In this document: piece by piece, positions 1 through 7,036 of the stretch
Position numbering within the stretch: position 1 is the first letter of the stretch
Layout of the letters: each line of letters opens with the position of its first letter
The notes under the pieces: generated by a model
Told to the model about the DNA's origin: nothing
Databases searched by the model: none
The model's input: only the letters and a program-made list of their open reading frames with translations
Source of the DNA: Desulfobacteraceae bacterium
GTDB lineage: Bacteria > Desulfobacterota > Desulfobacteria > Desulfobacterales > Desulfosalsimonadaceae
Assembly: GCA_011390465.1 (NCBI GenBank)
Contig: JAABSH010000010.1
Span: forward strand, 27,116-91,115
Direction of reading: 5' to 3'
DNA length: 64,000 nt
Position numbers and translations under genes: made by a program

Positions 1-547
1 TGGAGAGCACCCGGTCATACCCCGGCACCAGGTGGCCGCAAGTGGCGCCGGCATTGCCGTAGCCATGGTTGTGGAACCAGTTCATGGCAGACCGGGCCCC
101 GTTTTTGCCGGCTGTCAGGCGGTTAAACTCCGCCTGTTCCGTTTCCGTAAGGCACATGGACGCTTGGATATTGAACCGGCCCCCGGCAATCAGATCGCCG
201 GGCAGTATTTCCGCGGGCAGGTACTTCACCATCACTTCTTTGATAAACCAGGCCCGGCGCTCCGCCAGGGATTTTGCCCAGAAATCCGGCGGCAGGGCCA
301 CGGGCCGGGCGCTCTGGCGGTAGGAGGACAACAGGGTCTGCATGAGCATGTAGGTTTCCGGCACAATATAAAAGGTCATTTCGTTAAACTGCACATCCCA
401 TGGCGTGCCGGTGGTCCAGGATGTTGATTCATTGTTCCAGGCCCGCTCAGCTCCGTTAAAATAATACTCCCGGAGCCACTCCATGCGCGGCGACAGGCCC
501 GCAGGCATCTTGAGCGGTGGGGTGATGTTTTGCGCTACAGCCGTCAT
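1..547 (-). CDS. Glycyl radical enzyme (pyruvate formate-lyase family), N-terminal part
   Basis: The gene runs off the left edge; 182 residues from the start are visible. The ATG at 547-545 has a strong AAGGAGAT ribosome site 5 bases upstream. Residues near 45-60 (TTGTPWDVQFNEMTFYIVPE) and 160-175 (HGYGNAGATCGHLVPGYD) resemble the PFL-like domain of glycyl radical enzymes. The catalytic Cys and the C-terminal glycine loop lie outside the window. These enzymes use a glycyl/thiyl radical for oxygen-sensitive chemistry such as C-C cleavage, decarboxylation, dehydration or fumarate addition. The activating radical SAM protein is not in view. The N-terminus did not look to me like 4-hydroxyphenylacetate decarboxylase or the diol dehydratases; an arylacetate decarboxylase or a succinate-adding enzyme is possible. 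Only 26 bases separate it from the GntR gene, so it is probably cotranscribed with and controlled by that regulator. Confidence 0.72.
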   Translation of the reverse strand, partial: MTAVAQNITPPLKMPAGLSPRMEWLREYYFNGAERAWNNESTSWTTGTPWDVQFNEMTFYIVPETYMLMQTLLSSYRQSARPVALPPDFWAKSLAERRAWFIKEVMVKYLPAEILPGDLIAGGRFNIQASMCLTETEQAEFNRLTAGKNGARSAMNWFHNHGYGNAGATCGHLVPGYDRVLS

Positions 548-573
548 CTGTGATCTCCTTTTGTGGTTAAAGG

Positions 574-1296
574 TTACTTTGAAATCATTCTCCGCAACCG
601 ATCCTCGCCATGCACCAGCATCCGTCGCATCAGGTCCGCGGCAAGCTGTTCGTCCTGATTTGCCAGCGCGGATACGATCTTTTTATGAAACGCAAACACC
701 TTCTCCACAACATCCGAATCCCGGAAAAACTGGCCGGACAGGTTGGTGTACACCGGCCTGAAAGAATTCAGCATAAGGGGATACAGCAGGTTGTCTGTAC
801 TAATGGCAAGGGTGAGATGAAATTCAAAATCCAGAACCGTAATTTCCTGAACCGCATCCCGGTCCACTGCCGCCTCGGCGGCCAGGAGCTTACGGAACTC
901 CGCCATCTGGGCCGCGGTTCGGTGCCGGGCGGCCAGTCGCGCGTTTTCCACTTCCATCAGCATCCGCATGTTGAGCAGGCCCTCCACCAGCCGGGCATCC
1001 AGTTTGCCGTCATGATATTCCAGAAGCGACACCAATAGCGACACCGATCCCTTGCGGCGGAAATCATTCACCATGGCGCCTTTTCGCGGGGTAATGGTGA
1101 CCAATCCTTTGGCCGCAACATCCACCAGGGCCTCATGCACCACCGGCCGGCTGACGCCCAGGCGTTTTGCCAGTTCGCGTTCCGGCGGCAATTTCTCACC
1201 GGCCGTGAACGCGCCGGACAAAATCAGCCCCTCAAACCGCTTAATGCAGACATCTTTTAAACTCTCTGTCTTTACAGGATGCAATCCATCCAGCAT
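574..1296 (-). CDS. GntR-family regulator, FadR type (FCD domain)
   Basis: 240 residues, the usual size for this family. Residues about 12-75 form the winged helix (AGEKLPPERELAKRLGVSRP is the classic GntR signature) and about 95-235 the all-helical FCD ligand domain. His residues in FEFHLTLA, FAFHKKIV and MLVHGEDR, with a nearby acidic residue, resemble the metal site of FCD proteins. It is the first gene before the glycyl radical enzyme on the same strand and probably senses that pathway's substrate or product. A perfect TGGTATTACCA palindrome lies 50 bases upstream of the start, matching the TnGTnnnACnA operator pattern of FadR-type regulators, so autoregulation is likely. AGGAG lies about 11 bases before the ATG, a little far. 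Confidence 0.9.
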   Translation of the reverse strand: MLDGLHPVKTESLKDVCIKRFEGLILSGAFTAGEKLPPERELAKRLGVSRPVVHEALVDVAAKGLVTITPRKGAMVNDFRRKGSVSLLVSLLEYHDGKLDARLVEGLLNMRMLMEVENARLAARHRTAAQMAEFRKLLAAEAAVDRDAVQEITVLDFEFHLTLAISTDNLLYPLMLNSFRPVYTNLSGQFFRDSDVVEKVFAFHKKIVSALANQDEQLAADLMRRMLVHGEDRLRRMISK

Positions 1297-1345
1297 GGGA
1301 TTTATATCTCCTATGATATTTTTGTTGGTAATGTTTTTTGGCTGG

Positions 1346-1356
1346 TGGTATTACCA
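1346..1356. promoter_or_regulatory. Probable GntR/FadR-type operator
   Basis: TGGTATTACCA is a perfect 11-base palindrome with the TnGTnnnACnA form bound by FadR-subfamily GntR proteins. It lies upstream of the GntR gene, within the otherwise empty 1297-1590 gap. That gap is AT-rich and probably holds the promoter of the GntR-glycyl radical enzyme operon; I see no gene in it. Confidence 0.6.
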
Positions 1357-1590
1357 TGGCAACTAAAATTTTATTTTTCAACTGTTTTATTCGCTTTGGG
1401 GATTATTTCCCGGCAACATTCGAAAAAATCCGAAAAATCCCCTGAACCAAACCATCGACCCTGCTTAGCTTGCCGGTCCTGCATTAATGGCTTTAAATTT
1501 TTATGGCTTTAAATTTCTATGGATAAATGATATTCTTATATTTTTTAAAAATAATCACCTTAACCACAGCAACCGGGACAACCAAAGGCA

Positions 1591-2010
1591 ATGAATGATT
1601 TCTGGAACAGACATTCCAACCACTATCTGGAAATGGCTTTCCGCACGGATCGATGCGAAATTGTATCCCATCCGGACGGGTACGGAAAAAATACCGGCGA
1701 ATGCGGTGATACCATTGAAATTTTTTTGACACTTTCTAAAAACGATCAAAACGCCAAAGAACCGGGAAAAAACCGAATCAAATGGGTGGCGTTTGACACG
1801 GACGGGTGCATCAACACCCGGGCCTGCGCCAATACCGTAGCAGAGCTGGTGGAAACAAAGCCCCTGGAAGATGCATGGAAAATTACCGCAGACGATGTCA
1901 TTGCCTATCTGGAAACCCTTCCGGAGGATTCCTTCCATTGCGCCGAGCTGGCGGTAGGGGCGCTTTACAAGGCACTGACCAGTGCCCAAAGTCAACACTC
2001 AACAGCATGA
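1591..2010 (+). CDS. NifU/IscU-like iron-sulfur cluster scaffold protein
   Basis: 139 residues, the size of a stand-alone NifU_N/IscU domain. The three conserved cysteines of the fold are in order: one in ECGDTIEI (about residue 38), one in DGCINTRAC (about 72-77) and one in FHCAELAVGAL (about 117), the last matching the LHCS...A pattern of IscU. Such proteins assemble transient Fe-S clusters and pass them to apo-proteins. No cysteine desulfurase is adjacent, so its partner must be elsewhere. The Cys region reads DGCINTRAC rather than the usual FGCGSAIAS, so it is a diverged member. It faces away from the GntR gene. Confidence 0.75.
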   Translation: MNDFWNRHSNHYLEMAFRTDRCEIVSHPDGYGKNTGECGDTIEIFLTLSKNDQNAKEPGKNRIKWVAFDTDGCINTRACANTVAELVETKPLEDAWKITADDVIAYLETLPEDSFHCAELAVGALYKALTSAQSQHSTA

Positions 2011-2056
2011 ATTTGAAAACCCCGTGCCTTCAAATTCCGCTTTCAAAATTGGTACT

Positions 2057-2092
2057 CGATACCGATTTCGATTTCGATACCGATATCGATAC
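2057..2092. repeat. Six tandem CGATNN hexamers
   Basis: Six consecutive 6-base units (CGATAC, CGATTT, CGATTT, CGATAC, CGATAT, CGATAC) lie in the gap after the NifU-like gene. In the + frame they encode alternating Asp residues (DTDFDFDTDIDT) inside a 35-codon open frame at 2007-2114 whose ATG overlaps the preceding stop (ATGA). I regard the frame as probably incidental to the repeat, but the overlap allows translational coupling. Confidence 0.6.
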
Positions 2093-2158
2093 TGAAAATG
2101 GCAGGACCTCTTAAGCAGAGTGGATAACCCGATTAACTCAATCTGAAAGGACGATAAA

Positions 2159-2860
2159 GTGAAAGACGGATACCGGTTTATGGGTGCCTTATACGAAATT
2201 ATCGGCGCAATTTACAGTCTGGGGCGGATTCCGCGCTGCAAAGTCAGCATGCTGAAGCATGTCAAACCCGGGGACCGGGTGCTGGTGGCCGGCGTGGGGC
2301 ACGGCACCGAAGCGGTGGCCGCCGCGCGCATGGGAGCTTTGGTCACGGCAGTGGATTTGTCGCCTACCATGATAAAACAATTGCAGAAAAAAATAGCCAG
2401 ATCCGGGCTCGACACCTCCGGGCTCGACACCTCCGGTTCAAATGGCTCAAGCCCCTCGCCGCCCCCGATTCAAATGATCAATGACAATATTTTGAACGTC
2501 ACGGATCCGGACGGATATGACATGGTGATTGCCAATTTCTTTCTCAATGTGTTTCCCAGAGAGCTGATGACCGAAATATTCCATCATATGACCGGTCTTG
2601 TGAAACCCGGCGGCTGCATGGTGATTGGCGACTTTACTCTGCCGGCTGCCGGCGGATGGGTGTTCAGGGTATTTCAAAACATCTACTGGTATATTGCGGC
2701 CATTTTTTTCTGGATAACGGCGGACAACGCGGTCCACCAGGTGTACGACTACCCGGAAATGCTCAAATCAAAGGGATTTGACATCCCGGAAATCACTTAT
2801 TTTAACATCTTCGGCATCAAATCTTACTGGTCAATACTTGGTAAAAAACCAAAGCCCTGA
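2159..2860 (+). CDS. Class I SAM-dependent methyltransferase
   Basis: 233 residues starting at GTG, with an AAAGGACG ribosome site upstream. The Rossmann SAM site is clear: VLVAGVGHGTEAVAAA (motif I, about residues 40-55), then VTAVDLSPTMI with the acidic residue that binds the SAM ribose, and DMVIANFFLNVF (motif IV). The layout resembles ubiquinone/menaquinone-type methyltransferases, but the substrate cannot be read. Residues about 81-101 are a low-complexity insert (SGLDTSGLDTSG) made by a 15-base direct repeat plus a run of Ser and Pro; it sits in a loop after motif II. The hydrophobic stretch around FQNIYWYIAAIFFWI near residue 180 suggests a lipophilic substrate or membrane contact. Confidence 0.8.
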   Translation: MKDGYRFMGALYEIIGAIYSLGRIPRCKVSMLKHVKPGDRVLVAGVGHGTEAVAAARMGALVTAVDLSPTMIKQLQKKIARSGLDTSGLDTSGSNGSSPSPPPIQMINDNILNVTDPDGYDMVIANFFLNVFPRELMTEIFHHMTGLVKPGGCMVIGDFTLPAAGGWVFRVFQNIYWYIAAIFFWITADNAVHQVYDYPEMLKSKGFDIPEITYFNIFGIKSYWSILGKKPKP

Positions 2861-2879
2861 TTATGGAAAATTGATTATT

Positions 2880-3018
2880 TGATTAACTCAAGTCAGACCG
2901 GTCGGCACGGTGGCCGACCCTACAAAGCCCGGAGATTTCGACCGGTTCGTAGGGCAGGCCACCGGGCCTGCCGGAAATGAAATAAAGGTCTTTATTGTGT
3001 ATCAACTTGAGTTAATCA
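2880..3018. repeat. MITE-like palindromic element, family 1, copy 1
   Basis: A 139-base element bounded by a perfect 14-base inverted repeat (TGATTAACTCAAGT at 2880-2893, complement at 3005-3018). Inside is a long imperfect palindrome with GGTCGGCACGGTGGCC on one side and GTAGGGCAGGCC on the other. The same core, inverted relative to this one, is at 11132-11243, and a third copy is at 51.9-52.1 kb. An 11-base direct repeat (TATGGAAAATT) lies a few bases outside each end, at 2862-2872 and 3029-3039, possibly a target duplication. It separates the methyltransferase and shikimate kinase-like genes. No coding capacity. Confidence 0.75.
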
Positions 3019-3042
3019 GATAACCAAATATGGAAAATTTGG

Positions 3043-3558
3043 ATGACGCAACTGCCCCGAAAAACCAATGTTACGCTGATCGGCATGCCAGGGGCCGGCA
3101 AAAGCACCATTGGCATTATTCTGGCAAAATATACGGCATCCGGGTTTATTGATACGGATGTCCTGATCCAGCTCAATCAGCAAAAATCCCTTCAGCAGAT
3201 TCTGGATGACGCCGGGTATCTGGATTTACGGCGCATCGAGGAAACCGAAATCCTTAAGCTCAACGTTCGCCACCATGTTATTGCCACCGGCGGCAGTGCG
3301 GTCTACAGCCAAAAGGCCATGCAGCACCTGCAGACAATCTCTTTTATCGTTTTTCTTCAGGTGGGATACGAGACGCTGAAACAACGGATTCATAATTTTT
3401 CCACCCGGGGCATTGCCGGACCGAAAACCCAGACCTTTTGGGAGCTGTTTCATGAACGCCGGCAACTGTATGAAAAATACAGTGACCGGATTGTGGACTG
3501 TGAAGGAAAAAATCAGGAAGCGATTGCCGAGGGCATTGCAGCGCTGATATCCCCATAA
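3043..3558 (+). CDS. aroK: Shikimate kinase-like protein
   Basis: 171 residues, normal for shikimate kinase, which phosphorylates shikimate in aromatic amino acid synthesis. Seen: P-loop GMPGAGKST (residues 14-22), IDTDVLI with the shikimate-binding Asp, DLRRIEE with the substrate Arg, and a C-terminal ERRQLYEKYSDRIVD. Two points are unusual. The substrate motif normally written GGG is ATGGSAVY here, and the lid region reads STRGIAGP rather than the usual RPLL type. It may be a genuine but divergent enzyme or a relative with another substrate. No other aro gene is nearby. Start: ATG at 3043, with only weak GGAAAA upstream. Confidence 0.75.
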   Translation: MTQLPRKTNVTLIGMPGAGKSTIGIILAKYTASGFIDTDVLIQLNQQKSLQQILDDAGYLDLRRIEETEILKLNVRHHVIATGGSAVYSQKAMQHLQTISFIVFLQVGYETLKQRIHNFSTRGIAGPKTQTFWELFHERRQLYEKYSDRIVDCEGKNQEAIAEGIAALISP

Positions 3559-3604
3559 TATAAAAAACAGCCTGGCCCATCCCCTCATCGGAGGCATCAC
3601 CCCT

Positions 3605-3934
3605 ATGCAACAAATCAAAACCGAAATTTGCGCGTTGATCCAAAAATTAGAAAACAACGCATTTGAAAAAGAGACTGTATCTGTATCCGTACAGTCACAC
3701 TTGCAGGCCCTGCTGCACCATATGGAAAAAAATCCTGAAGGCAGCGCAAATCAGCAGATGCAAATGGACGCAGCCTATATCCGCCTGCGCCAGTTCTGGC
3801 TGGATGCGGTGCCCTGGTGTTCTGAGTTGTCCCGGGATGTTGAAAAAATCATTATCCTGTATGCGGACCGGGCGGAAAATGCGCTCACAGCCACAGACCG
3901 CCACAGCGTTGGAAAAAAACATGCAATATCTTGA
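3605..3934 (+). CDS. Hypothetical protein, 109 residues
   Basis: Not recognised. GGAGG lies 10 bases before the ATG, supporting translation. The protein is predicted mostly helical, without signal peptide, membrane segment or cysteine cluster; the single Cys is in VPWCSELSRD. It lies 46 bases after the shikimate kinase-like gene in the same direction and may be cotranscribed with it. Confidence 0.55.
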   Translation: MQQIKTEICALIQKLENNAFEKETVSVSVQSHLQALLHHMEKNPEGSANQQMQMDAAYIRLRQFWLDAVPWCSELSRDVEKIIILYADRAENALTATDRHSVGKKHAIS

Positions 3935-4013
3935 TTTGTATTTCACCAGATCGTATATATTATAGGAACAAATTTATTTCAAAAACATAAACCCTTTACC
4001 CGAGGACATGTTT

Positions 4014-4475
4014 ATGAACGCAAAGCATTTTTGGTTCCTGCCGGTTTCCGTGATGCTGATATTTGTCTTTATGACTGCTGCCGGATGCGGCCCCGCAAAA
4101 AAATACAGCGGGCCTTATCTGGCGGACCATGAAATTGCCGTTATCCGGCCGGATGATAAAACCTTCACCCACATAAATATTATCTCTATTGACAAAAAAC
4201 GGTTGACCACCGGCGAATCCACTGTCTCAGTGCTGCCCGGCCCTCACACCCTGTTTTTTGAAGCGGTCCTGGACTACCCTTTTTTAAATAACCATCTGTA
4301 TTTTAATCAGTATTTAACTTTTGACGCCGCCGCCGGACAGGTGTACACCCTGCGCGCCACCATCCAGCCCATGAAAAACCGGGGGTTTGCATGGATTACC
4401 GCAGAAAGTGATCCGGAACAACCCATTGTTAAAAAATACGCTGCCCGGCTGGTCCCCCTTGCCAAAAAACCCTGA
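4014..4475 (+). CDS. Small lipoprotein, function unknown
   Basis: Start chosen at ATG 4014 because GAGGA (4002-4006) is 7 bases upstream; the earlier in-frame ATG at 4008 is too close. The N-terminus is a signal peptide ending in a lipobox (TAAGC, Cys about residue 25). The mature part of about 129 residues contains VLPGPHTLFFEAVLDY and a segment rich in beta-strand residues, suggesting a periplasmic beta-sandwich anchored in a membrane. No family recognised. It stands alone between the hypothetical gene and the universal stress protein gene. Confidence 0.7.
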   Translation: MNAKHFWFLPVSVMLIFVFMTAAGCGPAKKYSGPYLADHEIAVIRPDDKTFTHINIISIDKKRLTTGESTVSVLPGPHTLFFEAVLDYPFLNNHLYFNQYLTFDAAAGQVYTLRATIQPMKNRGFAWITAESDPEQPIVKKYAARLVPLAKKP

Positions 4476-4552
4476 TGCATATTGCTGCCAGCATGCTGCA
4501 CGCACCAGCTAAAATGTTACATCGCGCAAACTGACCCCAAGGAATCCCGCCC

Positions 4553-5494
4553 ATGACGGAACCGATTTCCAAAATGATTGTCCTGCCCCAGGACGGCTCT
4601 GAATTTGCCATTAAATCAATTGATTATCTGAATCTTATGTTCAAACCGAATCAGAGCATCCGTCCGGTGCTGCTCTATGTAATGCCGTCCCTGCCGGCCG
4701 CCCTCACCACAGCAGGCAAAAACAGCCTTCATGCTGCCGGCGATTTAAAAAAAATCTGTCTGCACAATGAAACATTCGGCGATGAGGTGCTGAAAACAGC
4801 CAAAAATGTGCTTGTCCAGTACGGATTTCCGGAAACCGCCATTGATACGGTCAGTCAGTGCTGCAAAGTGGATGTGGCCCGGGATATCGTAAAATGGGCG
4901 GAAGATGAAATGGCGGACACGATTCTGCTGAACAGCCACGGCCGGTCCCGGGTGGAGGCATTTTTTCTGGGCGAGGTTTCCCTGAAACTGCTGGAATGCA
5001 GCCAATGCTGCCCGGTCTGGCTGCTTCGGGGGCATGTGACAAATAAAGATGTGCTCATCGGGGTGGACAATTCTGAAAACGCTTTAAAAGCAGTGGATCA
5101 CGCCGGATTTATGCTTAAGGGTACCACCAGCCGGGTGGTGCTGTTCCATGCCCGAAAATCCCTGCAGCGGTTTTTGCCAAAATCAATTTCCGAAGATATT
5201 CCGGGCCTTGGAAAAATCTGGCAAGAACAGGCGGAACAGGAAATCGCGCCGGTCATGGAAAAAGCAAAACAAATGCTGATAACCGCCTGCATTGACGAAG
5301 CCCGGATTCAGACCATCACGGTGCAGGGCTCCCGGCACACGGAAAAAGACATACTGGCCGCGGCAGCTGAACACAACTGCGGCACCATTGTTTTGGGCCG
5401 CCAGGGAGAGTCCGGTCTTGCCGGCATGTCTGTAGGCACCAATGCCCGAAAACTGGTTCACGAGGCATCAGACGTTGCGGTCTGGGTAGTGTGA
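4553..5494 (+). CDS. Universal stress protein with two UspA domains
   Basis: 313 residues, two Usp domains in tandem (about 5-160 and 165-313). The second domain carries a complete ATP motif of the G-2x-G-9x-G-S/T type (GRQGESGLAGMSVGT near the C-terminus). In the first domain the equivalent stretch (SHGRSRVEAFFLGEVS) is degenerate, so probably only the second half binds nucleotide, as in UspE-like proteins. Such proteins are cytoplasmic and help survival under starvation or oxidative stress. Its last 27 bases overlap tail-to-tail with the diguanylate cyclase gene on the other strand. Confidence 0.88.
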   Translation: MTEPISKMIVLPQDGSEFAIKSIDYLNLMFKPNQSIRPVLLYVMPSLPAALTTAGKNSLHAAGDLKKICLHNETFGDEVLKTAKNVLVQYGFPETAIDTVSQCCKVDVARDIVKWAEDEMADTILLNSHGRSRVEAFFLGEVSLKLLECSQCCPVWLLRGHVTNKDVLIGVDNSENALKAVDHAGFMLKGTTSRVVLFHARKSLQRFLPKSISEDIPGLGKIWQEQAEQEIAPVMEKAKQMLITACIDEARIQTITVQGSRHTEKDILAAAAEHNCGTIVLGRQGESGLAGMSVGTNARKLVHEASDVAVWVV

Positions 5495-6631
5495 TTTTTT
5501 GCGCTGCTTTTCCGCATAGAGCTTTTCATCTGATTTTTTAAGCAATGCCGCGGCATGGGGGATTTCCGGATCGCTGGTGGCGGTGATGCCGCAACTGAGG
5601 GAAATGGGAATGGGGATGCCGTCGTAAATCAGAGGATGCCGTAAAAGAAACTGCTGTACCCGGGACATCATTTTTTCCGCTTTCCGGGGACCGGTTTCCG
5701 GCAGGACCATGACAAATTCATCGCCCGCATACCGGGCCACAATATCTTCCTCCCGGACAAGGGATTGAAAAATTTCCGCCGCATAAACCAGGGCCGCGTC
5801 ACCGGCGTCATGACCGTGGTGATCATTTATCTGTTTAAATTTATCCATGTCCAGAAAAACCAGACTGAGATCCTGATTGTGGCGTTGTGCCCGGGCAAAC
5901 TCCCGGGTCAGCGCGGTTTCAAGGGCCCGCCGGTTCAAAAGTCCCGTGAGCGGATCATGAAACGCAAACCGCCGCAACTTTTCATGGGCCGCTACATTGG
6001 ACAGGCACAGAGAAATCTTGAGCATCAGCTGCTCTAAAAAATAAGTGTCCATATCCGGCTCAAACCGTCCGGGCCACTCATCCCACTGGTTCAGGCTGCC
6101 GACGATTTCGCCGTCAATGGCCACAGGCGCCACTGCCATGGAACCGGTGGGAAACTTTTTAATATGGGGCATGAAAACCGAATACGGCTCAAAATGCTGA
6201 CTGATGAGCACAGGCGTTGAAATATTGCCAAGCACCTTTTCAAAATCCCGGGAATTGATGAACCGGGTTTTTTCTATGATAATTTTTGAGTCAATGAGCG
6301 GGTTGATCAGATCCGCCAGGCTGCTCTTTTTAATGACCGTCAGCCACACACAGGGCACATGAAAAATATTTTCCATTTCCGTGAGCAGAATTTCAAAAAA
6401 ATCCTGAAGATTCAAAATGGAAAGAATTTTTGACTCCAGCTCGTGGAACCGGCGCTGAATTTTTTCGTTTTCATCCAGCAATTCCATAATATACTGGATC
6501 GTGTCCGTTTCACCGGATGCCATGACCGAAGGTGCCCCTGGAAAATAAAATCCCTCTGCCTTTTTGGCTTTCCGGGCAGCATCCAGCAGCTGAACCGGGG
6601 GTTGTGGTTTATGATTTTCAACTGAGACCAT
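5468..6631 (-). CDS. Diguanylate cyclase (GGDEF) with DUF484/GAF-like sensor
   Basis: About 387 residues from ATG 6631. The ORF could extend to a TTG at 6664, but that lies inside a repeat element. The N-terminal half (about 60-220) looks like the DUF484/GAF sensor family. The C-terminal half has FHDPLTGLLNRRALE and an AGDEF active site, an accepted variant of GGDEF. RxxD (REED) lies exactly five residues before it, the inhibitory c-di-GMP I-site. It makes c-di-GMP in the cytoplasm under product inhibition. No transmembrane segment is seen. Confidence 0.88.
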   Translation of the reverse strand: MVSVENHKPQPPVQLLDAARKAKKAEGFYFPGAPSVMASGETDTIQYIMELLDENEKIQRRFHELESKILSILNLQDFFEILLTEMENIFHVPCVWLTVIKKSSLADLINPLIDSKIIIEKTRFINSRDFEKVLGNISTPVLISQHFEPYSVFMPHIKKFPTGSMAVAPVAIDGEIVGSLNQWDEWPGRFEPDMDTYFLEQLMLKISLCLSNVAAHEKLRRFAFHDPLTGLLNRRALETALTREFARAQRHNQDLSLVFLDMDKFKQINDHHGHDAGDAALVYAAEIFQSLVREEDIVARYAGDEFVMVLPETGPRKAEKMMSRVQQFLLRHPLIYDGIPIPISLSCGITATSDPEIPHAAALLKKSDEKLYAEKQRKKSHYPDRNV

Positions 6632-6658
6632 AAAATATCCGACTCTTGTTTTTGGTGT

Positions 6659-6795
6659 TTGCAACCCAATGTCGTTAATTTAAGAGGTTTCAATGTAGGG
6701 GAGGGTTTACCCCCTCCCGCGAAAAAGGCGACCCATGCCGGGAGGGGATAAACTCCCCTACGCATATAGCCTAAGTTAATGACATTGGCTTGCAA
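6659..6795. repeat. Palindromic MITE-like element, family 2
   Basis: Nested inverted repeats fill most of the 6632-7036 gap. The outer arms are about 25 bases (TTGCAA..CCAATGTC at 6659-6684 against 6770-6795, about 22 of 25 matching). The inner arms are GTAGGGGAGGGTTTA at 6695-6709 against 6749-6761. No open frame. The rest of the gap to 7036 is AT-rich and I see no gene in it. Confidence 0.7.
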
Positions 6796-7036
6796 CAAAA
6801 GATAAAAACGCCGTTTCTGTACACAAAAGCATGCAAAAAAAACGCCACAATGCCGGTTTTTGGTTTTCAGGATTTCTGAATCATGAATTTGTCAGGATTA
6901 CAAAGAGATATATCGGATGACCAAACCTGAAAAAAAAGAAAAGATACAGCACATGAAAAAAAAGTTCATTTAAACCCACAACCGTATATTTATGTATACA
7001 GTTGTACCGCCTGCGGCGGCTGCGCCCGCATCGTCC

